Shown here: positions 21,216 through 31,315 of the stretch, in pieces
Position numbering within the stretch: the first letter of the stretch is position 1
Layout: every line of letters starts with the position of its first letter
Source: Osmia lignaria lignaria
Taxonomy: Eukaryota; Arthropoda; Insecta; Hymenoptera; Megachilidae
Length of the DNA stretch: 64,000 nt
Assembly (NCBI RefSeq): GCF_051020975.1
Contig: NC_135040.1
Span: 613,501 to 677,500 of the forward strand
Direction of reading: 5' to 3'
Position numbers and translations under genes: made by a program
Notes under the pieces: model-generated
Database searches by the model: none
Seen by the model: the letters and a program-made list of their open reading frames with translations, nothing else
What the model was told of the DNA's origin: nothing

Positions 21216-21480
21216 TTAAACAATTATTTGGGATATAGTTCTGAATTGCCCCGACGGAGGGGGGGGGGGGGGATCCCAAATATAAAACGGTATCAGACCA
21301 GTAGTTTCGGAGATATTAATTAAAAACTTTCGCAGAATACATAGAAATCTGCCTATAAAGACATGACTAACACAACCATCCCCGCTGTAGAAATCGTAGT
21401 CGTCGAGTGTCAAGTAGCCGATGACACAGTAGGGGGTCTCGACCTGAGTATTTATAGGATGTCTCAGACAAAATAATTTC
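21216..21480 (-). repeat. Dispersed repeat C, inverted copy
   Basis: Reads as the inverse of 21795-22045 and 57865-58105: GGGGATGGTTGTGTTAGTCA, then TATTTGGG and a homopolymer G run (about 14 G at 21259-21272), then GGGCAATTC. Non-coding. Confidence 0.75.
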
Positions 21481-21519
21481 AATTTTTTAAAGTAATTATT
21501 CTTGTGTTTCAGGCCGGGG

Positions 21520-22110
21520 AAGGGGCAAAGCCCGGCACCCCCGCCACGGGGAATGTAACCTAACCTAACCTACTACGGTTTGATATTCGAACAAAGTGTT
21601 ACCTTCTGTTCGTATATGTATAACTGGCAAATTCACCTTACTCATGCCTTACATTATTGGTTAAAATTCTGTATAAAGTTGTTTGCGAATATTTCGACAG
21701 CTTGTTATTTCCATTAAAAACAAAAATCATATTCGTATTCAGCATATCAAAACGAGTAAAACGACGAGATTAATGTAAACGTGAACAGATCGGGACTCCC
21801 TACTGTGTCATCGGCTGCTTGACGCTTGACGACCACGGTTTCTACAGCGGGGATGGTTGTGTTAGTCACATCTGTATAGGCAAAATTCTATGTATTCTGC
21901 GAAAGTTTTTAGTTAATATGTCCGGAACTACTGGTCTGATGTGGATACCGTTTTATATTTGGGGTTTTCTCCCTCGCCCCTCTCCCCCCACCAAAGCCTA
22001 TGTCGATCGGCCACCGGGGCAATTTGGAACTACAGCCATTATTTGTTTTAACATAAACAAACACTATACATTAAGACGAACAGCTTTCGTTTATGAAGTT
22101 TTTAGATATC
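21520..22110 (+). repeat. Dispersed repeat C, copy 2
   Basis: Includes AACCTAACCTAACCTACTACGG (TTAGG-type tract, near 21551), ACTCCCTACTGTGTCATCG and GGGGATGGTTGTGTTAGTCA. It matches 57520-58110 in order and orientation, so the unit is about 590 bp. No coding frame. Confidence 0.75.
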
Positions 22111-24597
22111 TTTAACGGTTTCGGAGAAAAAGGAAAAAAACGAAAAATGGTCGAAATTTTGAGAGCAATTTTCACCCCCTTAGACCGAAAACAGGCAGCA
22201 TAAAAAAATGGCGTTTTATTGGATTATAGGATTTATTATAATGAAAACGCAATATATTTCAACACAAAATTAGACTTTATTTCAAGACTTGGAAGGACGT
22301 CTTCTCTCTATAACGCTTTGAAACGAAGTGGCGAGAAAGCCCGTAAGGACAAAGCTAAAAGTCTGTTGCCCACTTATAGATTCTAAAAGACCAAGACTGC
22401 ATTCAGTCTATTACTCAGGTCCTCAGGTATAAACAGTCCCAGGCCTATGGGTCCGTTGACATCTGGTCCGTAAACAAAAGTTGAAGCGCGCAGTGTTTCT
22501 TAAACATAGTAAATTTATTTTTGCTTTCTAGCTGACGTATTATATTGTAAATAATCCAACACGTTTTAATCAGGAGGACACTCTTTACGTATCCACAAAG
22601 TCTCATAATTTTTGGAATTTCTGGGTTCGGGATCGTTCCTTGTTAGTGACTTGTCTCGTTGAACGGAGTATAGCAATAAAATCACGATTTGTACAAAATA
22701 CTCCACATTAAATTATTTGATAATTATTTACTTCATACACGTAATTTTGTATAAGTAAAAGTAGATAAAGTGCTGTTAAATATTAACAACAATTGCTGCG
22801 GGGATGTCCATAACATAATTTGAGAACATGTTCACTTATGAAATACACAATTACGTATTAAATAAAACACATATCATAAATAATTTTTTTCAATATCATC
22901 TGATCAAATCATATCATCTGCATGCTCAACTAGCAGTACAGCGGTCATAGAAATTGCAAAACACTTTGAACGTCGCTTAAATTAAGGTAAAAGATATTTC
23001 TTTAATCTTTTCTCGACCCAGATGAGAAAAAAAATAATAACACGTGTTATGTTATGATACTTACCGAATTCGTCTTGAAATCCTCTAACAGGTAGGCGTA
23101 AAAAAATTATAGGTTTATTTTCAAAAAATTCAAGGTGATCTTGAAAAATCATAAAAAAAGGAGTTGACAAAACATTTGCTGTAATCACATTAAAACTCTT
23201 TTGAAACCATCCTACCTATACCTAATAAAAACATTTTCGATTGGACTACTGGTAAGAGAGTACTCTCTACTGATCACGATTCATGCTTTACCCTGTATAC
23301 ATCACCATGTCAAAATTTAAAAACATGACGCGTCTGTTGAGTATGTCTATTAAAGCTTTCAAAAAGTTCAGACACATTATTGCAGTATCGTCAAATTTAT
23401 ACACATACATATGTATTTACGATTACATGTTAAGCATACATATTCAGTGAATGTCGTGATAGAGACGTTAGCTCAGCCTATAAAACACGGTTAGACCACT
23501 TTCTTCTTTTTCCCATGTTGCCTTGAATCCAGCGAAGACACGGGACATTACGATAGGTATTTTGAAGAACGGGGTGTGTAGGAACGGCGTGTAGTAAGCC
23601 ATTGCATAATAATAAGTTAGGCGGAGGATATCCTTGGTGCTCATTTTTCACGACGTACAGGGATTACCATATTGATTAATATAGAATAGGCTAGCCAACG
23701 GAAAATATATGACTAGAAGAGTGTTAGTAGACTAACACTGTCGGTTGGTTACTGATACATTCATGAGAGTACAAAAGGGGTAAGCTGTTTGAAAGTAGAT
23801 TCCTGGAAAAAATAAACTATGCAAACTTTCGTATTCACAGTTGTTAAAGCATGAAAAATAATAATTCTTTCTCTTTGATTGCTATGGTATTTACAGTAAA
23901 CATACATAACGTGTCCTATTATACATATAAAAGATATTGTTATGATGAATTGTAGTAATGTTATTTTGTACAATTGTAGTTAAATATTTAATTCTAGATC
24001 TGTGTCTGATTGATAGAAAAGGTTTTAAAGATTACACAAGAAATTTTTATCCGTTATTTCATTATATTTATTTGATCTGTTTAACCCTTTGAAAATTGAA
24101 TTATTAATACTCATGTTACTCGCATCGTTTATAAATTTTTACAACCAATTCTAAAATTCCAACATTCTTAATAAATTATTATATTACACAGAAGAAATGT
24201 ATGAATAATTGTAAGCAACAAAAGAAACATTGGTAACACAAACTAAAATTGGTCAGCTATAATAATGTTTAGGCTCAATTAAGATACGGATTTTAATTAA
24301 ATTGATTTAATTAACTTTATTCAAATTAAAGTATAGAAGTTTTTAATAAACATATTTGTTTTGTTTTAACGTATTTTGCAATTTGATATTCCGACCGTTC
24401 GTTTTTAAATATTACAGCATCGCATCCGGGCAACTCATAAACAAATATCACATCTTCAAGCAATTTCATAGACCAATGTTGCATCCTGGGATAACAGTTG
24501 TTCATTTATTCAGCTATCGAACATTGATTGCCGACAGAAATACATGTATAATCGAATATCGCACGCGACGCACGCTGCTTTATGTACGCGACAGAAC
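22111..24597. other. AT-rich stretch without a supported gene
   Basis: A 50-bp block near 22600 (CATAATTTTTGGAATTTC, TTCCTTGTTAG) matches DNA inside the Tc1 N-terminal relic at 42207-42245. Frames at 22982-23188 and 23761-23973 are short and featureless. Confidence 0.5.
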
Positions 24598-24708
24598 ATG
24601 TCGGAAGAAGAATCGTTAGGATCTAAAACAAAAGATCTGGTGGTAGCAGCAGTAGGCGCCTCGCCGAATTTAAAATGCACTATGGAACGCAACATCCACC
24701 AATTCTAA
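24598..24708 (+). CDS. Small unrecognised ORF, 36 aa
   Basis: ATG at 24598 gives MSEEESLGSKTKDLVVAAVG and ends at TAA 24706-24708, just before the fold-back MITE at 24722. The composition is like the start of an ordinary acidic N-terminus, so it may be a first exon cut short. No family is recognised and no splice site is evident. Confidence 0.2.
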   Translation: MSEEESLGSKTKDLVVAAVGASPNLKCTMERNIHQF

Positions 24709-24721
24709 AATTCTATATTAG

Positions 24722-25146
24722 ATAAAATAATTTTTAACAAAAAATACAACCAACTTCGAAATGCACTAAAAAGTATGAAATAATTTCTACTTCATTTATA
24801 CAAATACCCAACAGCTATTAATAAAACCTATTTACTCGTTAAATCGTATACTAAATACATTTCAACCTTTTCGGAGGCGGCGCAAAATTGAAAACTTTCT
24901 TCTACTAGGAAGATCCTAGTTCAGGCGTCAGCAACCTATCAAATCGTTATTGGCAGCATCGTATATTCGGGTATTATTAATTTTGCGCCGCCTCCGAAAA
25001 GGTTGAAATGTATTTAGTATACGATTTAACGAGTAAATAGGTTTTATTAATAGCTGTTGGGTATTTGTATAAATGAAGTAGAAATTATTTCATACTTTTT
25101 AGTGCATTTCGAAGTCGATTGTATTTTTTGTTAAAAATTATTTTAT
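24722..25146. mobile_element. Fold-back MITE family A, full copy
   Basis: Two arms of about 170-200 bp (TAAAATAATTTTTAAC... and the inverse ending ...GTTAAAAATTATTTTA) around a central part with GGAAGATCCTAG. TTTTCGGAGGCGGCGCAAAA occurs in both arms. DNA after 25146 (AACGAGCAGT..., GCAATAACGATAG) is shared with the flank of the copy at 45520-45944, so the true unit may be longer than the fold-back. Confidence 0.85.
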
Positions 25147-25370
25147 TTCACACTTTTTAGAGGAACGAGCAGTATTTATAGGATGCCGTAAGATGGTTTA
25201 CCGTTCTTATTGGTTAATTGCAATAACGATAGTTTTTAACGCTAACAAATTCCATACATTTTTGCAAGTGGAATCATCGCAGTTTAATTGCTTAGTATTC
25301 AGGGTTTGCCAAAAAGACTATATTTTATTTTCAAAAATTTAAATATTTTATTTATGTTATTGTTACGTTA

Positions 25371-25415
25371 CGATGTCGTCGGTAAATGATGGCACGCCGT
25401 GGCGGCGTAACGTGA
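25371..25415. repeat. LTR-start-like palindromic fragment
   Basis: TGTTACGTTACG...GGCGGCGTAACG resembles the start of the LTR-like region at 6782. It lies just outside the piggyBac end. Confidence 0.4.
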
Positions 25416-25425
25416 AAAAAAGATA

Positions 25426-25480
25426 TTAACCTTTAAGTACCGAGATGCCGTTTCAGTCCCACAAGTACCGAGGCGTAGTC
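25426..25480. repeat. piggyBac-type terminus at a TTAA site
   Basis: TTAA at 25426-25429 is followed by CCTTTAAGTACCGAGATG, then a repeat of AAGTACCGAG. TTAA plus a CC start is typical of piggyBac ends, and it lies 3' of the transposase relic. The other terminus was not found. Confidence 0.65.
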
Positions 25481-25878
25481 TAACAGATCACTTACTATAA
25501 TTACATAATTGTACCCTTTTAATGTTTTCAATGTATTAATAATTCATTTCATTTATTATTTTACATCAAACTTACTATGCAAAAATTAAAACAACATAGA
25601 TCGGACACTATTATATATATTTTTATTTACTTTCTTTGGAATACAAGGTTTAATTTGTAGTCTTTCTCGTGAGATCAATCAGAGTGCTATATAAATCTAA
25701 AATACTAAGAATATTTAAACAAAACAAAAAACAAATCAAAATTAAATATATTTGTAAACTCTTGAGATGAAAACGAAACAAAATTCAACTTTTATCTAAA
25801 AAATTGCAAGCCCTGATTTAGGCGCAATTTTTACAAACTTTTTCACAGCATTGAAGACAAACGTACTTTGTGCACATA

Positions 25879-27745
25879 TTACAAGTATACTGTGTCTATT
25901 GTGATGAACACAAATTGGCATATTTCTCTGATATTGGGGTTATTTTGGATACTTGAAGATGATTCTTCCGGTGCATCCGATCCAAGAATCCGTTTCAAGT
26001 TGAGCTTCAGTTTTTTTGAAAGGTGAATGGTTAGAACACGGTGTTGCATTTGACGAATGACTAGCGCTCTGGCAAAAGTTTTCAAAAATTCAGATCGATT
26101 AATCGTTTTACCTTGCAAATGTATATTATACAATATGTGAAAATTTATACCACTGGGATCTAATACACAAAAAAATATTGCCATCGGCCAACGCCGAGCT
26201 CTACGAGCACAACCGTAAATGGAACACTTTTTATCGATTTCATCGACTCCTCCTTTTGTGGAGTTACAGTAAGATATAATTTTAGGTTTATTGTTTTCCC
26301 GATCTATGCTTTTAAAGTGATGCATTGATGATATCAACAACATTGCTTTATTTTTTTTAGGTGCGTATGAAACGAATGTATGTAGTATCTTTGGTGAAAT
26401 CATGTACATATAGCAAATCCAACTTCCCGCGACTTTTTTGGCAAAAATTCATCTGGAATTTCTCTTTTATTTCTTTTTAAAGTTCCCACATATGTGAGAC
26501 CTCTTTTTTTCAATTCTTTAACACATTCTATAGAACTATACCAATGATATTATCGGCAGTTATGTTCCGGTTGCTTCTACACAGTTCTCGCGTAAGTTGC
26601 AACATGTACTGATGAGTTGGAACTTGTAGTTTTCTTTCTTCATTTGTCAGAGTTTTTCCATCAGAACCTTTACCGCAGTAGATGTATTCGTGATAAAAAT
26701 AAAATGTCTGCGAATCACAGATAACGTGGATTTTTAAATTGTGGTTTCTTAGGCATGTACATTACAAAATGTGAACGTCCGTAGAATCCAATCAGCATCT
26801 CATCTATACCGTTGAATTTACACCCATATTGTAATTTTTTTTGCAATTTTCCACAAAAGTATTGAAAACAAATGATATTGCCTCTGTCTTATCATCGTTT
26901 TGTCGTTCACTTCTGGTGTCTGGGTCATCGAAACGCAGACAAGTAAATGTCAAGTCACAATGTCAACTTCGCGGTTCGATTTGAAAATCCTACTACTATA
27001 CATATAAAAGGGCAGCCCCTTTTTCGTTTGGAATCGCTAACCGCGAAAACTACTGAACCAATCGCTATCAACTTTTAACTACATCATCTTCGTGGTCCCC
27101 GGAAGGTTTAACAATAATAAAATTTACTGATTTTTGACTAAAATGTTATTATGCTATTAAAAAAGTGATTTATGATATGTGAATCCTCGTCGCGCATGCG
27201 CTCTTATCGCTTGCAGCCGCGCAAGCGCTCTTGCACCGCTGGAATGTAGTTTGAGACATTCCATAAGAGAGTTGGCGAGTTCAGGCTATAAGATGAGCTC
27301 ACCTAGTCGACACATAAATTATTACTTCAAGTTCTTGAAGTATTTATTTATGACAGCGAGCGAAGCCGCGACGGGGATGCTAGTAGCTGTATAAAATAGA
27401 AGCCCGAAAATACTCATTAATTCAGTTTCATCTGTATCTTGCAATTCTGAAGTATCTTTGAAAGTCACCCTGTATTTTTGAAGTGTAAGGAAAAGGCTGG
27501 AGTTGTCAGCAAAAAATAAATAAAAATGTTTTAATGAAAATGTCGAACATTCTATTTCTTCAACGTTCGCTCGTCGACTGGTCGCAAGTCGCAACCCGCA
27601 ACCGGTCGTAACGGTTTAACGTCGCAGTGTTTTGTTCACCGGTGTTCTCAAAACGGGGATCCTCAAGCGAGGTCCGACATCTCATCGCCCACAGCTCGGC
27701 CATTCCTGACCCTCGTGACCGACCGCGGGCACGGCATGGTGACAA
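25879..27745 (-). pseudogene. piggyBac transposase pseudogene, split by a Helitron
   Basis: The C-terminal part (26409-25879) reads STKGGVDEIDKKC, which holds the last two Asp of the piggyBac catalytic set, then RRARRWPMAIFF and GINFHILY. The region 26987-26410 keeps recognisable pieces with stops and frameshifts. A small Helitron interrupts at 26988-27383, and the N-terminal part resumes at 27384-27594 with FKDTSELQDTDETELMSIFGLLFYT. An open frame to 27745 may be the N-terminus. The family excises precisely at TTAA. The copy is dead. Confidence 0.88.
26988..27383 (+). mobile_element. Short non-autonomous Helitron
   Basis: Starts TCCTACTACTATACATATAA after an A and ends GAAGCCGCGACGGGGATGCTAG before a T. 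That fits the Helitron rule of insertion between A and T with 5'-TC and 3'-CTAG preceded by a GC-rich hairpin-like stretch. It has no target duplication and no Rep/helicase. It splits the piggyBac frame cleanly: the pieces on either side join in register by eye. Confidence 0.8.
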
Positions 27746-27893
27746 AATCTTACTTATTAATGTTTAAATCTAAATATAACATATTCCTTACTACATATTA
27801 TAATGACTTACAAATACATTATCGTAACATTACCAACTAATACTTAATTCTAAATACAATAATTTGTTAATAATTTCAAGTTGTATCGCAAGA

Positions 27894-28343
27894 CTAACGT
27901 TTGATTTGGTCGGGACCAATAATTCCGGTAAATGATACGTGTGTCTTTTGAAACCCTTCGATATCGCTCACAACATAACGATCATTATCGAGTACTTTTG
28001 TTACAACATAGAGTCCTTTAAACTTCGGTAATAATTTTTTATTTACTCCGGGTGCAACAACATGATTTGAAATGACGACGTAATCTCCGATCTGATATTC
28101 TGTAGCCGGTTTGTGTTTCCGATCATATAACTTCTCGTTTACTCCTTGGCATTTTTCAATCCTTTTAGAAGCAGCATCGCGAAACGCAGACAAACCTCTT
28201 TCTATTTCGATATTCGCATATAATTCTAAACGTAACTTATCATTGACAACACCCAATTGGTTCATCCCGAACAATAAACGACTAGGTGTTTCACCCGTCG
28301 ATCGACAAATCGAATTGTTTAAAGCGAATTCTACTTTATACAT
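27894..28343 (-). pseudogene. Gypsy integrase, C-terminal part
   Basis: Reads FALNNSICRSTGETPSRLLFG, a block found after the catalytic core in gypsy integrases, then YQIGDYVVIS and PKFKGLYVVTKVL, typical of the C-terminal chromatin/DNA-binding region. It is in a different frame from the core just upstream (overlap at 28336-28343), so a frameshift separates them. Confidence 0.85.
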
Positions 28344-28887
28344 ATAAAATTTTGAACCATTTGTATGGATGTTCCGACAATTTTGCTAGCATAGGTGTGA
28401 TAACTCGGTTAAAACGCTCCACCTGTCCATTTGCGCGAGGTGTTGCAGTCGCTATTAAAACGTGTTGAATTGACTCTTCCCTTAAAAAATCTTTAAAGTC
28501 ACCAGACGTAAAGCAAGTTCCGCGATCACTGACAATAAGGCGAGGTTTGCTATAATTTCGAAAATATATTTTCAAGTGCTTAATTACTTCGTTTATGGTT
28601 GTCGATTTACACGGATAAAGTTTAATAAATTTTGTAAAACCGTCCACCATTAATAATATATATTTCATACCGTTGCTTTTCTCAAGGGGTCCAAAATGAT
28701 CAATATGTATCGTTTGGAACGGAATATTGTCTTTTTTAATACTATGCAGAAACCCTTCGCTTTTCCCACTAAGAGGTGAAAATTGTATACATTTCAAACA
28801 ATTGCTAATATACGTTTTTACCTTCTTACGCATGCTTGGAAACCAATAAGTCCTAGAAATGTTTTCAACTACCTTATCGGCTCCCAA
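28336..28887 (-). pseudogene. Gypsy integrase, zinc-binding end and catalytic core
   Basis: SRTYWFPSMRKKV and NCLKCIQ are the tail of the HHCC zinc domain. Then come HIDHFGP (first Asp), VSDRGTCFTS (second Asp) and GQVERFNR (Glu), giving an apparently complete D,D,E set. The enzyme joins retroelement cDNA to the host genome. Upstream DNA to about 29050 continues the pol frame with faults. Confidence 0.9.
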
Positions 28888-29064
28888 GTGGCCTAAATCA
28901 AAAGCTTATCATCATCGAACTTTTTGTACACTAACCCGTCTCGCAACTCGTAATATTTTTGTTCAGACTGCTCTAACTGTTCTCTAATCTTCTTAATTTC
29001 TTCGTCTTCGGTTTGTTTAAGCGACAGCACATATTCGAAAGTATTTGGTTCCAAGGCAAGGATA

Positions 29065-29456
29065 CTGTCGCCGAGGTACTCAAAGGGATCGATTTATTTA
29101 AGTTTTGTAAAGTTTATTTATTTGTCTCCTTTTTTACAAAGTTTGCACAATGAAATCGGACGGAGATTCGATGTTCGACTGAGTTCTAAAACTAGAGAGG
29201 ACTGCCTGTGCTTTTCCTGTTCCCTTTTTATATTGAGGTTTTGGAGGAAAATCTAAGGGTGGGGGTTTCTGGAATTTGGGGTGGTGGTCTAACCGTGAGG
29301 AAAGGAAATGGAAATCAAGATTGAATTAGCGAGGGTCTGACCCAGGAAACATAAATAACGGAAAGGTAAAAAGGGCCTTGTAGGGAGCATCGGTTATCAG
29401 AGTGGGACGAGAAAATGGAAAAGGGCCCGGATCCATAAATAAGAAAAAGGAAAATT
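29065..29456. mobile_element. 392-bp insert in gypsy pol, 9-bp flanking repeat
   Basis: GCAAGGATA occurs at 29056-29064 and 29457-29465. The gypsy frame reads up to it (KMSHVDALSR) and resumes beyond it (LALEPNTFEYV). The insert matches 2265-2520 in part. It could be a solo LTR (TGTCGCCG... near its left edge) or another short element; the exact edges are uncertain because of the flanking repeat. Confidence 0.6.
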
Positions 29457-29607
29457 GCAAGGATAGACGGACTGGACAGATTGGGATCGCAGTGTCGATA
29501 AGACTGGTTCCACAATACTATTACAACGACTCAATGCGTCAACGTGTGACATTTTCGTTCCGGCAACGGTATTCGATATCGTAATCATAATTTTGTAAGA
29601 AGATCGC

Positions 29608-30960
29608 CTATCGCGCGATGCGTGGATTAACCGTCTGTTTACTTAACGTAAGCCGAAAACTATCACAGTCGGTGACGATCTTAAAATGAATCCCATAAAG
29701 ATAAATATGAAACCTTTTGATAGCATGAATGACGGCTAAACATTCCAGTTCAAAACTCGCATATTTCGTTTCTGCGACAGTGGTTCGCTTACTAAAATAA
29801 AATACAGGTTGAAAGAAACCGTTCGTTTGTTTTTGTATTAACACCGCGCCAAAACCGCTTGCGCTGGCGTCGCAATGCAACTCCGTTCTAAAATCGGGAC
29901 AATAAATAGCCAAAACTGGTTCGTTAGCTAATTTTTCTTTTAAACACGTAAAGGCTTTATCTTCTTCTGCACCTAAGCGGAAAGATACACCCTTTCTCAA
30001 CAAATCGTATAGGGGTTTCGCCAAAATAGAAAAATTCGGTATGAAACGCCTAAAATAGCTTGCAAGGCCCAAGAAACGCTGTACGTCTTTGGCTGTTGAC
30101 GTCTCTGTCGCTAAAGATTTCCCTGGTTTCTGTACGTTCCCCGTTGTTGTTTTTTTGTGTGTGCAGTTCTTCGCACGATGCTCCATACTGCCACAATGGA
30201 AGCAGGAGCCCCACTCTCGTCGAGGTCGTGTACAGTCTTTCTTTGCATGGCCTAATTCGTTACAGTTATAGCAACGTGCTTCCCTCGTGCGTTCCGATGT
30301 ATCTCCTGCACGTCCAGGCGTTTCCCTCGTGCGCATAGATGTTTCCTCCTTTTGTAAAGTCTTTGCACTCCACGACTTCCTCACCTCCTTGCGATCTTGA
30401 TCGTTCCTTGGCGACTCGGTGAGCGATACGTTTCTATACGAATCTAATAAATCTTCAGGCTTTCGGAAACGATGTGTTCTCGCCTGATCTCTTAACCGGA
30501 TATCTGGGATTCCATTAATTATAAAATCAACAAGTTCTTCTTGATCGATGGTGACTTTATTCGCCAGCGTAACTTTGTCAAAATAATACTCGCAAAAAGA
30601 TTCTTCTTTGCGCCACGATCGTCTTTTGAATCCTTTGCGCAACGCTACTTTACTTGGTCGGTTATCAAAAACACGTTGCAACTCGTCGAGGAGATCAGTA
30701 ACTATCATTCTCAAATGGTCGGACTTCGAATGAAACCATTTCGCCGCTTTTCCACGCAAACGTAAACTCATTACAATTCTGGCACTGTTGTCGTCCATAC
30801 GGTAAGTATCTCGCAGTAATTCCAACTGTTGCCTCCAATTACAAAAATTATCTTCAGGTCCGCCAGAAAACTCAACCAAAAGATCAGCGATCGTCTTGAT
30901 TCCGATCGTCGGGTGCATGGAAAGAGAAGCCGCACTCTCCACTGGTTGTGTGAATTGCAA
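29608..30960 (-). CDS. Gag fused in frame to RT end and RNase H (450 codons)
   Basis: One open frame. A good ATG is at 30916-30918; the frame is open further upstream to about 30990 without another ATG. Residues 20-190 are a gypsy Gag capsid-like part (VEFSGGPEDNFCNWRQQLELL). Around 230-270 are two knuckles, CYNCNELGHAKKDC and CFHCGSMEHRAKNC. From about 290 it switches without a stop to the RT thumb side (VQRFLGLASYFRRFIPNF) and RNase H (HCDASASGFGAVL). The deletion removed protease and the RT catalytic core while keeping frame. It cannot reverse transcribe, but a Gag-like product could still be made. Confidence 0.8.
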   Translation of the reverse strand: MQFTQPVESAASLSMHPTIGIKTIADLLVEFSGGPEDNFCNWRQQLELLRDTYRMDDNSARIVMSLRLRGKAAKWFHSKSDHLRMIVTDLLDELQRVFDNRPSKVALRKGFKRRSWRKEESFCEYYFDKVTLANKVTIDQEELVDFIINGIPDIRLRDQARTHRFRKPEDLLDSYRNVSLTESPRNDQDRKEVRKSWSAKTLQKEETSMRTRETPGRAGDTSERTREARCYNCNELGHAKKDCTRPRREWGSCFHCGSMEHRAKNCTHKKTTTGNVQKPGKSLATETSTAKDVQRFLGLASYFRRFIPNFSILAKPLYDLLRKGVSFRLGAEEDKAFTCLKEKLANEPVLAIYCPDFRTELHCDASASGFGAVLIQKQTNGFFQPVFYFSKRTTVAETKYASFELECLAVIHAIKRFHIYLYGIHFKIVTDCDSFRLTLSKQTVNPRIAR

Positions 30961-31082
30961 CTCTTGTCCGTATAGTAAATTTCGTTCTTGCCGTGGCTCT
31001 CGCTCTTGTGGTCGTTTGCATTACGCAGCAGTGAATATAAATACAATATGTATTTCGTTACGACGAGGAGACGTTAGCATAG

Positions 31083-31225
31083 GGAACTTGATGGGATCTC
31101 TCCAAGACCAACGGCCTAGTAGGCCTCCCCTTGATCGGACGATTAAAAGATTGAATAATACCTATAGTTGGTACGGAACGATCTAAGTGGGATTTTCTCC
31201 AGGACCAGCGGTCTCGTGGATCGCC
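31083..31225. other. Hairpin modules upstream of gypsy gag
   Basis: CGATC (31179-31183) pairs with GATCG (31219-31223) around an inner GACC-AGC-GGTC hairpin. The edges GGAACGATCT and GATCGCCCGTTTTGCC are the same words as around the module at 7555-7616. A second, weaker unit lies at 31083-31135. This links the hairpin modules to retroelement leader or LTR DNA. Confidence 0.6.
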
Positions 31226-31315
31226 CGTTTTGCCTCGTGGAAAACCAGATTGTCGGGTGAATAGATAGAATAGACAACTTACCAAATAAGATGTTAAATA
31301 ATACAATATACATAT

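Larger units (their letters stand above)
27894..31050 (-). mobile_element. Ty3/gypsy LTR retrotransposon, internally deleted
   Basis: In minus-strand order: Gag with two CCHC knuckles, the end of reverse transcriptase with RNase H, then integrase. Protease and the RT palm with the catalytic motif are missing. A 390-bp insert lies between RNase H and integrase. Neither LTR can be delimited: hairpin-rich DNA lies upstream (31083-31225), and a piggyBac relic abuts downstream. Confidence 0.85.

Noticed and set aside
23460..23540. Possible tRNA (AGCTCAG-like D arm)
   Set aside because: No B box at the right distance and the stems do not form.
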